Positions 18,176 to 25,183 of a DNA stretch of 64,000 nucleotides are shown here, in pieces; within the stretch, counting starts at the first letter, position 1; every line of letters starts with the position of its first letter. Made by a program: the position numbers and the translations under genes. Below the pieces are notes generated by a model. That model was not told the origin of the DNA, did not search any database, and saw nothing but the letters and a program-made list of their open reading frames with translations. Location: NCBI GenBank assembly GCA_016293615.1, contig JAEDDX010000002.1, forward strand, positions 1-64,000, read 5' to 3'. This stretch comes from Acetatifactor sp. GTDB lineage: Bacteria; Bacillota; Clostridia; Lachnospirales; Lachnospiraceae.

Positions 18176-20233
18176 TTATATTGTCCGAAAGTCAATATTG
18201 TTCGACAAGGCAAAAGAAAGATGGTCTTTCAGAAGCTTATGTGTTTCTTTTTCCAGGGCGGGGTCGTCTGCCAATACTCTGTCAACCGCATCGGAAGCCT
18301 GTTTCAAAATGGCGGCATCCGAGTAGATATCACCGACACGGAAGGAAAACTCTCCGCTTTGCCGGATGCCGAATAAATCACCGGGTCCTCTGAGCTTCAG
18401 GTCCTGGGAAGCAATGTAGAAACCATCATTGGAACGGTTCAGAATGGAAAGTCTTTCCAGGGTTTCTTCTTTGTCCTGCGAGCTGACGAAAATACAATAG
18501 CTTTGATGCGCTCCCCGTCCTACACGGCCGCGCAGCTGATGCAGCTGAGCAAGACCGAAGCGCTCTGCATTTTCCACCATCATCACGGTGGCGTTCGGTA
18601 CATTGATTCCGACCTCGATGACAGTCGTGGAAACCAGAACATCAATGCTGTGATTCGCAAAGGCATCCATAATACGATTCTTTTCGGCAGGCCGCATCTT
18701 GCCGTGAAGGTAAGCGATCTGAACGGATGAGGGCAATTCGTGCCGAAGCTTTTCGGTATAATCCACGACATTCTCCAGATTCTCCAGTTCACCTTCTTCG
18801 ACCTGCGGGCAAATGACATACACCTGCCTGCCCTCAGCAACCTGACCGGCTATGAAACGGTAGGCTTTGCTTCGATAGGAAGTGTTGACCACACAGTTTT
18901 TGATCGGTTTTCTGTCGGCGGGAAGTTCATCCACGACCGAGATCTTCAGATCTCCGTATAAAATGATGGCGAGCGTGCGCGGAATGGGGGTTGCACTCAT
19001 TACGAGGATATGAGGCATCTCTCCTTTTTCTGCAAGAGACTCCCTCTGACGCACGCCGAACCTGTGCTGCTCGTCCGTGACGACCAGTGCGAGGGAACGG
19101 TAGCTTACCTTGTCCTGAATCAGGGCGTGCGTTCCGATGATAAGATTCGCCTCTCCGGAGGCAATTTTTTCATAGGCAGCTTTCTTCTCTTTCGAATTCA
19201 TGGAACCGACCAGCAGAACAGGTTTAAAACAAATACCGTATCGGTTTACATACTGTGTGACCGTTTCATAATGCTGCATCGCAAGGACTTCCGTGGGCGC
19301 CATCAAAGCCCCCTGATAGCCGTTGGAGGCAGTCATCAGCAAGGCAAGCAGGGCCAGGATCGTTTTTCCGGAACCCACATCGCCCTGAATCAATCGGTTC
19401 ATACATGATTGACTGCTTAAGTCATCCCTAATCTCCTGCCAGACCTTCTTTTGCGCCTTCGTCAGGGGAAAAGGAAGTTTTTCCAGAAAACGGACGGTAT
19501 CCGCCGTTTCAAACATCTGATATTGATTCGGCAGTCCCTCGTTTTGCAGACTGTTTTGGCGAAGCTGATACAAAAAAGCAAAGAATTCATCGAAGACGAC
19601 TCTTTTTCTGGCGAGCTTTAACTGCTCAAAATCCTTCGGAAAATGAAGGGCTTCGATAGCCTCCCTCTCAGGCAGTAATTCATTTTCTTCAATGATTTCA
19701 TTGGGATAATACTCCGCGGGAAACTGATATTTACCAAGCGCCTGCAGGACTGTTTTTTGAAATGTCAGATTCGTGAGACCCTTTGTGAGGGAATATATCG
19801 GCATCAGCTTGTTGAGATAATGATCATATTCTGCGGCTGTATAAAGCTTCGGTTGCTCCATGAAAAGCTCCGAACCGTATCTTTGCACTCTGCCGCGAAA
19901 GATATAGCAGCTTCCGGGCTTCAGTTTCTTTTTTAGAAAGGGCATATTGAAAAAAGTCATCCGCATGGAGACTTTGCCATCCGTTATACGAAAGGACAGA
20001 ATCTGCAGGCGTCCTGACTTTTTCTCCGATACGATACCGGCTACCTGCGCGCTGACTGCACAGATTTCTCCCGGAACGCAGCCTGCTACTGAGACAGGCG
20101 CTGCGTATTGTTCATAATCCCGTGGGTAGTTGGTAATCAACTCTCCCACCGTATGAATCCCGAGCTTTTCAAAATATGTTTTGGTTTTTTCTCCGATTCC
20201 TTTAAGCTGAATGATAGATGAATTGTATTCCAT
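18176..20233 (-). CDS. recG: ATP-dependent DNA helicase RecG
   Basis: Reverses stalled replication forks and branch-migrates junctions. The 685-residue protein has the wedge/OB domain in the first third (KLGIHTVGELITNYPRDYE), then helicase domains with Walker A LIQGDVGSGKTI, the DEQH box VVTDEQHRFGVRQR, motif III VMSATPIPRT, and the C-terminal motifs TTVIEVGINVPNATVMMVENAERFG, QLHQLRGRVGRG and the RecG-specific GPGDLFGIRQSG. Length and order are canonical. GCAGGGG precedes the ATG. It follows a structured 190-base gap that holds several hairpins (separate entry), and degV follows 41 bases after its stop. Confidence 0.96.
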   Translation of the reverse strand: MEYNSSIIQLKGIGEKTKTYFEKLGIHTVGELITNYPRDYEQYAAPVSVAGCVPGEICAVSAQVAGIVSEKKSGRLQILSFRITDGKVSMRMTFFNMPFLKKKLKPGSCYIFRGRVQRYGSELFMEQPKLYTAAEYDHYLNKLMPIYSLTKGLTNLTFQKTVLQALGKYQFPAEYYPNEIIEENELLPEREAIEALHFPKDFEQLKLARKRVVFDEFFAFLYQLRQNSLQNEGLPNQYQMFETADTVRFLEKLPFPLTKAQKKVWQEIRDDLSSQSCMNRLIQGDVGSGKTILALLALLMTASNGYQGALMAPTEVLAMQHYETVTQYVNRYGICFKPVLLVGSMNSKEKKAAYEKIASGEANLIIGTHALIQDKVSYRSLALVVTDEQHRFGVRQRESLAEKGEMPHILVMSATPIPRTLAIILYGDLKISVVDELPADRKPIKNCVVNTSYRSKAYRFIAGQVAEGRQVYVICPQVEEGELENLENVVDYTEKLRHELPSSVQIAYLHGKMRPAEKNRIMDAFANHSIDVLVSTTVIEVGINVPNATVMMVENAERFGLAQLHQLRGRVGRGAHQSYCIFVSSQDKEETLERLSILNRSNDGFYIASQDLKLRGPGDLFGIRQSGEFSFRVGDIYSDAAILKQASDAVDRVLADDPALEKETHKLLKDHLSFALSNNIDFRTI

Positions 20234-20254
20234 AGTACCCCTGCAGACAAATAG

Positions 20255-20353
20255 TGTGAAAGCTCACAAACACCCTCTGCTTCGCAGAGCCGTTGCTTCG
20301 CAACTGCTGTGTTTACGAATGCACGCTCGGGTGAAACCAAATGGTTGCTTCGC
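20255..20353 (-). repeat. Array of small hairpins, three with the GCGAAGC core, in the recG leader
   Basis: On the minus strand the gap upstream of recG holds CTCTGC-GAA-GCAGAG (20275-20289), GTTGC-GAA-GCAAC (20292-20304) and a third GCGAAGC core (20347-20353), plus TGTGA-GCTT-TCACA (20255-20268). The three cores share the sequence GCGAAGC, a known unusually stable DNA mini-hairpin. They lie between the yloV terminator and the recG start codon. Confidence 0.75.
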
Positions 20354-20380
20354 GTTGCGTTGTGTTTCCTTCCTCGCTAC

Positions 20381-20413
20381 AAAAAAGAGGAATCAGTTGC
20401 CTGCTTCCTCTTT
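20381..20413 (-). terminator. Terminator after yloV
   Basis: Stem AAAGAGGAA/TTCCTCTTT (20384-20392 with 20405-20413), 12-base loop, followed on the minus strand by TTT. It lies 15 bases past the yloV stop. Confidence 0.85.
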
Positions 20414-20427
20414 GGTTGTCGTGTGTC

Positions 20428-22098
20428 TTATTCGATTGACATCACATAGTAATAAATAGGCTGTCCGCCGCTCTGCAATTCCACATCACAGGAAGGGAAC
20501 GCCGCTTCCACTTCCGCTCTGAAGCTTTCGGCGTCTTCCTCAGATACATCACTGCCGTAGTAAATGCTGATCAGCTCAGAAGCATCCTCCATCATCTCGG
20601 TGAGGGTCTGTTTCGCAACTTCGTTGATGGAAGTACCTACCGCAAGAATGCCCTTGTCGCCGATACCCATGTAATCACCTTTCTTGATTTCCTTGTCGTC
20701 AATGACGGTATCTCTGACGGCATAGGTCACCTGACCGGTCTTCACATTGGCGATCTCACTGATCATATTCTGTTCATTCTCATCCGCAGAGAGTTCGGGC
20801 ACAAAATTGATCACAGCAGTAATTCCCTGAGGGATTGTCTTCGTAGGAATTACTAACAGGTCCTTCTCTGTCGTAAGCTCTGCGGCCTGATTGGCGGCAA
20901 GAATAATGTTCTTATTATTGGGAAGCACAAATACCGTCTTGGCATTGACCTTAGCCACAGCGTCCAGAATATCGGCTGTGCTGGGATTCATGGTCTGACC
21001 GCCCTCAATGATGTAGTCCACACCGAGGCTTCTGAAGATCTCATTGATGCCATCGCCGACGGAAACAGCAATAAAGCCGTACTCTTTCATGGGCTCTGCG
21101 GGTGCGGGAGCCTGTGCTGCCGCAGCTTCTTTTTCAGCCTGCTTAAAGAGCTTCTCCTGATGCTCCAGACGCATATTATCGATCTTCATATTGGATAGTG
21201 CGCCGTATTTCAAAGCTCTCTGAATGGCGAGTCCGGGATCGTTCGTATGCACATGAACCTTAACAACATCCTCATCCGCCACGCATACAATAGAATCACC
21301 GATTGACTCAAGGAAAGCCTTGAAATCAAGCTCATTCTTAATGGTGAAAGGCTTGGATAAGAGAATAATAAACTCTGTGCAGTAACCGAACTTAATATCC
21401 GCTTCCTCTGTTATGTTGTCTGAGCCGGCCTGAGGGCGGGAACCTGCATCCGGTTTCACCGTAAAGTCGATCTCCTTACCAAGATAGGCGTCCAATGCGC
21501 CGGAGAGGACTTCCACCAGTCCCTGTCCGCCGGAATCCACTACACCTGCCTGTTTTAAAACAGGAAGCATATCAGGAGTCTGACTCAATACAAACTTTGC
21601 ATGCTCCAAAACCTCTGTGAGGAAGGCCTCCATGTCGGAAGCACCATTTTTGTTTAATTCTGATGCTTTTTCGCTCAAGCCCCTTGCAACCGTCAGGATC
21701 GTACCTTCCTTCGGCTTCATAACTGCTTTATACGCAGTCTCAACGGCCTTTTCAAAGGCTTCGGTTAAAATATTGATATCCAGGACTTCTTCATCCTTGA
21801 TTCGCTTGGTAAATCCTCTGAACAGCTGGGAAAGGATTACGCCGGAGTTGCCTCGCGCACCTCTCAGGGAACCGCTCGAAATTGCCTTGCAGATTGCTTC
21901 CATACCGGCTGCATCACCCAGAGCCGCAACTTCCTTTGCCGCCGACATGATGGTCATGGTCATGTTGGTACCTGTATCACCGTCGGGAACGGGGAACACA
22001 TTCAACTCATTGATCCATTCCTTTTGGTTCTCCAAATTTTTAGCGCCGGCTAAGAACATTTTTGACAGCACCTTAGCATCGATCTGTTGTAAACTCAC
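20428..22098 (-). CDS. yloV: DAK2-domain protein YloV, FakA-like fatty acid kinase
   Basis: Two-domain kinase of the dihydroxyacetone-kinase (DhaL) type. The N-terminal DAK2 domain (about 1-200) has the ADP/magnesium loop NVFPVPDGDTGTNM at 30-43 and GARGNSGVILSQLFRG at about 77-92. A middle region and a C-terminal domain with the VGDGINEIFRSLGVD and LPNNKNIILAANQA motifs complete the 556-residue YloV pattern. In Staphylococcus the homologue FakA phosphorylates fatty acids held by FakB (DegV). Here an asp23 gene is immediately upstream (14 bases), the standard Firmicute order. Translation starts at GTG with AAGGAGG nine bases before. Confidence 0.9.
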   Translation of the reverse strand: MSLQQIDAKVLSKMFLAGAKNLENQKEWINELNVFPVPDGDTGTNMTMTIMSAAKEVAALGDAAGMEAICKAISSGSLRGARGNSGVILSQLFRGFTKRIKDEEVLDINILTEAFEKAVETAYKAVMKPKEGTILTVARGLSEKASELNKNGASDMEAFLTEVLEHAKFVLSQTPDMLPVLKQAGVVDSGGQGLVEVLSGALDAYLGKEIDFTVKPDAGSRPQAGSDNITEEADIKFGYCTEFIILLSKPFTIKNELDFKAFLESIGDSIVCVADEDVVKVHVHTNDPGLAIQRALKYGALSNMKIDNMRLEHQEKLFKQAEKEAAAAQAPAPAEPMKEYGFIAVSVGDGINEIFRSLGVDYIIEGGQTMNPSTADILDAVAKVNAKTVFVLPNNKNIILAANQAAELTTEKDLLVIPTKTIPQGITAVINFVPELSADENEQNMISEIANVKTGQVTYAVRDTVIDDKEIKKGDYMGIGDKGILAVGTSINEVAKQTLTEMMEDASELISIYYGSDVSEEDAESFRAEVEAAFPSCDVELQSGGQPIYYYVMSIE

Positions 22099-22112
22099 AG
22101 TAAAAAGCCTCC

Positions 22113-22457
22113 TTAATCAATCACTCTGACACCGTCAACATAAATGTTGATCTTTTCAATCTCTAGTCCGGTGAATTCTTCAACTTTATATTTTACACTA
22201 TCAATCAGATTGTCCGAAACAGCGAGAATGCTGACTCCATACGCAACAATGACATGGAAATCCAATGAAAGCTTATTGTCCTTCATGGTTACGGTGATGC
22301 CTCTGGTAAGGCTGTCTTTCTTCAGCAGTCTGACTAGACCGTCTTTCATGGTTACACCGGCCATACCGACAATACCAAAGCATTCCACTGCCACGGAACC
22401 CGCGTACTGAGCGATTACTTCATTGTCAATGATAATATTCCCCATATGAGTATTCAT
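22113..22457 (-). CDS. Asp23/Gls24-family envelope stress protein (YloU-like)
   Basis: Small cytoplasmic Asp23-domain protein of about 114 residues. Typical features: a start close to IIIDNEVIAQYAGSVAVECFGIVGMA, a basic middle, LDFHVIVAYGVSILAVSDNLIDSVKYKVE, and the end LEIEKINIYVDGVRVID. Members anchor at or near the membrane and affect cell-wall stress responses; the short YloU type pairs with yloV. I place the start at the ATG at 22457, preceded by GAAAGG; the frame is open to a GTG at 22478. A perfect inverted repeat lies just upstream. Confidence 0.88.
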   Translation of the reverse strand: MNTHMGNIIIDNEVIAQYAGSVAVECFGIVGMAGVTMKDGLVRLLKKDSLTRGITVTMKDNKLSLDFHVIVAYGVSILAVSDNLIDSVKYKVEEFTGLEIEKINIYVDGVRVID

Positions 22458-22478
22458 GGATGAACCTTTCATATACAC

Positions 22479-22600
22479 TAACCTGTCCTTTCAGTTGTAT
22501 GATACAACACATTATGTTCTAAAACACTTAGTATATTCTATCAGCTTTCTTCAGAAAAGGGAATAATAAAAACAAAAAAATAAAAAAGTATTTTTTTTAC
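22479..22600. other. AT-rich divergent region between asp23 and rpmB
   Basis: Holds the 15-bp dyad and a poly-A/T tract (22567-22600). On the minus strand AATATACTAAG (a possible -10) is visible, but no matching -35 could be assigned, so the asp23-yloV promoter is not placed. Confidence 0.4.
22494..22508. promoter_or_regulatory. Perfect 15-bp inverted repeat upstream of asp23-yloV
   Basis: GTTGTAT-G-ATACAAC, a perfect dyad with a single central base, 36 bases before the asp23 start. It is operator-like in shape, but the binding protein is unknown. It could also form a hairpin only as single-stranded DNA or with a distorted loop, so an operator is the better reading. Confidence 0.5.
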
Positions 22601-22629
22601 TTGATTTTCCGCCACATATCTGTTATTAT
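22601..22629 (+). promoter_or_regulatory. Promoter of rpmB
   Basis: TTGATT (22601-22606), 17-base spacer, TATTAT (22624-22629), with an A/T-rich tract (22567-22600) directly upstream that could act as an UP element, as expected for a ribosomal protein gene. Confidence 0.75.
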
Positions 22630-22670
22630 ACCAATGTTGTGAACTTACTTAATGTCGAGGAGGTGTCAAT

Positions 22671-22856
22671 ATGGCTAAGTGTGATGTTTGTGGAAAAGGC
22701 GTTCATTTCGGTAACAATGTAAGCCATTCTCATAGAAGAAGCAATGCAATGTGGAACTCAAATGTTAAGAGTGTAAAGTGCAAGGTTAACGGCGGTACTA
22801 AGAGAATGCATGTTTGCACCAGCTGTCTGAAATCCAACAAGGTTGAGAGAGCTTAA
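22671..22856 (+). CDS. rpmB: 50S ribosomal protein L28, zinc-binding form
   Basis: Protein of the large ribosomal subunit, 61 residues. It has the Cys4 (C+) type: CDVC at residues 4-7 and CTSC at 49-52, which together bind zinc. GKGVHFGNNVSHSHRRSNAMWNSNVKSVK is the family core (shown in part: GNNVSHSHRR). The ribosome binding site GAGGAGGTG is strong. It is a single-gene transcription unit with its own promoter and a terminator, divergent from asp23 and convergent with the gerW operon. The asp23/rpmB divergence is common in Firmicutes. Confidence 0.97.
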   Translation: MAKCDVCGKGVHFGNNVSHSHRRSNAMWNSNVKSVKCKVNGGTKRMHVCTSCLKSNKVERA

Positions 22857-22873
22857 TAATTTGAACAGGAAAA

Positions 22874-22900
22874 AGCAGGTCGATGACCTGCTCTTTTTTT
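22874..22900 (+). terminator. Bidirectional terminator between rpmB and gerW
   Basis: Stem AGCAGGTC/GACCTGCT (22874-22881 with 22885-22892), GAT triloop, then CTTTTTTT on the plus strand; on the minus strand TTTTCC follows, so it can also stop the converging gerW transcript. Confidence 0.92.
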
Positions 22901-22908
22901 GTCCTCTC

Positions 22909-23322
22909 TTACTGATTGTTCTGTGCGGGGAACGCTGCATCAAGGGCTTCCTTGTCTGATACTCCTTCTGCCGGGGTTTCCTTTGACTTGGTAAACTTAT
23001 CTACCAGATCGGGAATCAGGTCGATCACCTTGGTCAGTACATCCTGATTCTTAACATTCACGAGCTTGGTACTGCCGTCCTTGATGACCAGAACCGCACT
23101 GGGAGTCATTTTTCCTCCGAGACCACCGGCACCGGAAGCTGAATTCTTCTCTCCGTTGCTGCCCGCACCTGCAGCGACACCAAAGGATACATCAACCAGG
23201 GGAAGAATGATGGTATCTCCGATATGCGTTGCTTCTCCGACCACCGTTTTTGTGGATAATACGGTATCCATACCCTTCATCAATGATTCCACAACCGTTT
23301 GAAAATTCTCTTTCTCAGCCAT
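22909..23322 (-). CDS. gerW: GerW/YtfJ-family sporulation protein
   Basis: Spore protein family (YtfJ, GerW) reported to matter for spore germination in Bacillus and Streptomyces. The 137-residue protein has the typical organisation: helical start ENFQTVVESLMKGMDTVL, the VVGEATHIGDTIILPLVDVSFGVAAGAG segment (in part: GDTIILPLVDVSFG), a Gly/Ser-rich loop GAGGLGGKMTPSAVLVI, and a hydrophobic IDLIPDLVDKF helix. Its ATG overlaps the end of the DUF2953 gene by eight bases, so the two are translationally coupled, as in the Bacillus ytfI-ytfJ pair. Confidence 0.92.
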   Translation of the reverse strand: MAEKENFQTVVESLMKGMDTVLSTKTVVGEATHIGDTIILPLVDVSFGVAAGAGSNGEKNSASGAGGLGGKMTPSAVLVIKDGSTKLVNVKNQDVLTKVIDLIPDLVDKFTKSKETPAEGVSDKEALDAAFPAQNNQ

Positions 23323-24247
23323 TTTTCTTTCCTCCGTTTTTCAACTTCTTTATCAAAATCCTAAGTTCTTTGTCAAATATCAGTTTACATGCATTGATCA
23401 GGAGCACAAGCACCGTGACATGTCCCCTGATGTCTATTCTACCTTGAATCACCGCCTGTGTAAAGTCCGGAGTAATGTTTATTTTCCTGCCCAAAACGGG
23501 AAGAAAAACGCCGTAAGCTCCCATGAGATAACCGGTAGTGTCCGGAGAACCGGTACCGATCAAAAGATCAGCCTCCAGTTTTCTGGGGCGGATGTGTTTT
23601 AAGACAGCGGCCACCTTATCCAGAATTCGCTGAAGTATCCTTTTGGTCGTGCTTTCCTGAAGCAGTTGGGTATAGTAAGACACATTATCTTTGATGGATT
23701 TTATTTTGTCAACGATTGCTGAAAGCTTTTCCTTCAGGCTCTTCTTTTGTGCGGACTGCTCTTCTGTCTTCGCGGCTTCGGCATCCTCTGAAGCAGTATC
23801 TGTTGCAGATGCATTTCCTCCGGTCGCATCGCTTTCGCCGGATCCTGAAGGGTCTGCATCCTGTGACAGCCGAGAATTCCCGGTCTGAGAAATTTCAGCA
23901 GCCTTTCTTTTTTGATTTTGTGCATCCGAAATGTTTGTCTCTGTACTGTCTTCCGATTCCGCCTGCTCTTTCTTGGTACCTTTTTCCTTTTTGGCAGACA
24001 AAAGATTCCAGAAAAGTACTTTACAGACCAATTTCCCCGGTTCCGGATAGGAATACCGAAGACGCGCAAACCCGAATAACCAGTTGACTTTGACGCGAAA
24101 CATCATTTCCGTGTCGGATTTCCTGCCTTTGACCTGATAGGTGACCGGAAAAAATAATACCAGTAACAGTATTGCCAGAATCAGAAGCAGTAATCCCAAT
24201 AAGATCCATCCGATGACAGAAATAACAGATAGAATCAATGCTGCCAT
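23315..24247 (-). CDS. DUF2953 membrane protein (YtfI-like)
   Basis: A 310-residue protein with a strongly hydrophobic N-terminal anchor (about residues 5-33) followed by a beta-type segment (YQVKGRKSDTEMMFRVKVNWLFG, in part) and the DUF2953 part. A low-complexity, charged and Ser/Ala/Glu-rich stretch (about 90-175) separates it from a C-terminal part with LEADLLIGTGSPDTTGYLMGAYG and VIQGRIDIRGHVTVLVL-like strands. In Bacillus the homologue is encoded beside ytfJ. Function is not known in detail; linkage to gerW suggests a spore role. Its start overlaps the upstream 109-residue gene by 13 bases. Confidence 0.85.
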   Translation of the reverse strand: MAALILSVISVIGWILLGLLLLILAILLLVLFFPVTYQVKGRKSDTEMMFRVKVNWLFGFARLRYSYPEPGKLVCKVLFWNLLSAKKEKGTKKEQAESEDSTETNISDAQNQKRKAAEISQTGNSRLSQDADPSGSGESDATGGNASATDTASEDAEAAKTEEQSAQKKSLKEKLSAIVDKIKSIKDNVSYYTQLLQESTTKRILQRILDKVAAVLKHIRPRKLEADLLIGTGSPDTTGYLMGAYGVFLPVLGRKINITPDFTQAVIQGRIDIRGHVTVLVLLINACKLIFDKELRILIKKLKNGGKKNG

Positions 24248-24564
24248 ATGAGATACTCCTTCAGATTACAGTCTCCTCTGGCCGCAAGGCAATCCTGTAC
24301 AATCGTTTCTACAAGATTTACTGCCTCCTCTTTATTGCCTGCCAGACCGATGACATCGATAGTTTTTTTTTGGTAATATGTTTGCCTCAACTGCTTTGCT
24401 TCAAAAAGCTCCAGCTGATCAGAAGGGTTCCCGGACAGGGTGATCAAATAAAGCCCGGAAAAAAGCGGCCTTCTTTCCAGCTTATGAATGATTTTATCCA
24501 GTTTTTTCTCGTCGATACTATCGCCAAGGTATAGATTGGGGCGATAGGTAAGATTTTTCAACAT
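24235..24564 (-). CDS. Small protein of unknown function, first gene of the gerW operon
   Basis: I do not recognise the family. The 109-residue product has no signal peptide or membrane segment. It begins with a short Tyr-rich part (LTYRPNLYLGDSIDEKKLDKIIHKLE in outline), contains a predicted alpha/beta pattern (LYLITLSG, TIDVIGLAGNKEEAVNLVETIVQDCL) and ends in an aromatic tail. It looks like a small cytoplasmic domain protein. AAGGAG is seven bases before the ATG. Overlap with the DUF2953 gene and short spacing mean the three genes are one unit, so a sporulation-linked role is the simplest inference. Confidence 0.6.
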   Translation of the reverse strand: MLKNLTYRPNLYLGDSIDEKKLDKIIHKLERRPLFSGLYLITLSGNPSDQLELFEAKQLRQTYYQKKTIDVIGLAGNKEEAVNLVETIVQDCLAARGDCNLKEYLIWQH

Positions 24565-24590
24565 AAGCCCACTCCTTGCTACATGGATTC

Positions 24591-24599
24591 AGTATAGCA
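24591..24599 (-). promoter_or_regulatory. Extended -10 promoter of the gerW operon
   Basis: TGC-TATACT on the minus strand (TG-N plus -10 at 24591-24596), 27 bases before the first start codon. The -35 region is poor, which fits an extended -10 promoter or an alternative sigma factor; the spacing cannot decide. Confidence 0.45.
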
Positions 24600-24645
24600 T
24601 ACAAGTCACAAATTGAAAAGAACAAAGAGTTTCTATAGAAAAACA

Positions 24646-24673
24646 GTCGGAATAACTCAAAGGTTATTCCGAC
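24646..24673 (-). terminator. Terminator overlapping the Nudix stop codon
   Basis: Perfect 11-bp stem GTCGGAATAAC/GTTATTCCGAC (24646-24656 with 24663-24673), 6-base loop, followed on the minus strand by TGTTTTTC. The Nudix stop codon (24657-24659) is inside the loop, so the last codons of the gene form one arm. Confidence 0.85.
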
Positions 24674-25109
24674 CGCCCCATTGGTTCATTCGTTTCAGTT
24701 CAAGGTACTCATTGTAGGCTTTTTCAAGTATCTGCTTTTCATTGCTGAAGCGCAATAAATGATAGGCCTCGTGGTATTTGTAGAAACCGGAATCTACAAA
24801 ATACTCTTCTCTTTGTGGTTTGCTGTAATAACTATCTGCCATCATGAGATACCAATGAACTTCCTTCTCCACGATATCCTCCGGTACGGCAAAGGAATAT
24901 TCACTCTTACCGATATACTTCATAATGGTAGCCTTCGCTCCGGATTCCTCCAGAACCTCACGCAGTGCTGTCTCTCTATGCGTTTCTCCCTGTTCTACGG
25001 TTCCCTTTGGCAATACCCATCCTTCGTATTTGTTCTTGTAATTCTTATACAAAAGAAGAATCTTACCACGAAATATTACCACACCACCACAGCTTGTTGC
25101 TTCAATCAT
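24657..25109 (-). CDS. Nudix hydrolase
   Basis: Hydrolyses a nucleoside diphosphate linked to another moiety. The Nudix box is complete: G36-TVEQG-E-THRETAL-REVLEESG (residues 36-57, pattern G-x5-E-x7-REVxEExG), with the glutamates that bind magnesium. The front LPKG and the start CGGVVIFRGKILLLYKN are usual. At 150 residues it is near the length of MutT/Ap4A-hydrolase types. The late part (WYLMMADSYYSKPQREEYFVDSGF, in part) is less conserved, so the substrate is not predicted. GGAGGG precedes the ATG, and a clear promoter lies 43 bases upstream; the gene is a single unit. Confidence 0.88.
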   Translation of the reverse strand: MIEATSCGGVVIFRGKILLLYKNYKNKYEGWVLPKGTVEQGETHRETALREVLEESGAKATIMKYIGKSEYSFAVPEDIVEKEVHWYLMMADSYYSKPQREEYFVDSGFYKYHEAYHLLRFSNEKQILEKAYNEYLELKRMNQWGGRNNL

Positions 25110-25151
25110 TGCAATCCCTCCTGACTGGTGTGCCTATAAAAGACTAAATCC

Positions 25152-25180
25152 AGTATAATTCATAGCAGGAAGATTCGCAA
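25152..25180 (-). promoter_or_regulatory. Promoter of the Nudix gene
   Basis: Minus strand TTGCGA (25175-25180), 17-base spacer, TATACT (25152-25157). Confidence 0.75.
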
Positions 25181-25183
25181 CCA

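Noticed and set aside
20234..20427. CRISPR array from repeated hairpins in the recG gap
   Set aside because: The repeats are 7-15 bases, unevenly spaced, without consistent spacers or cas genes.
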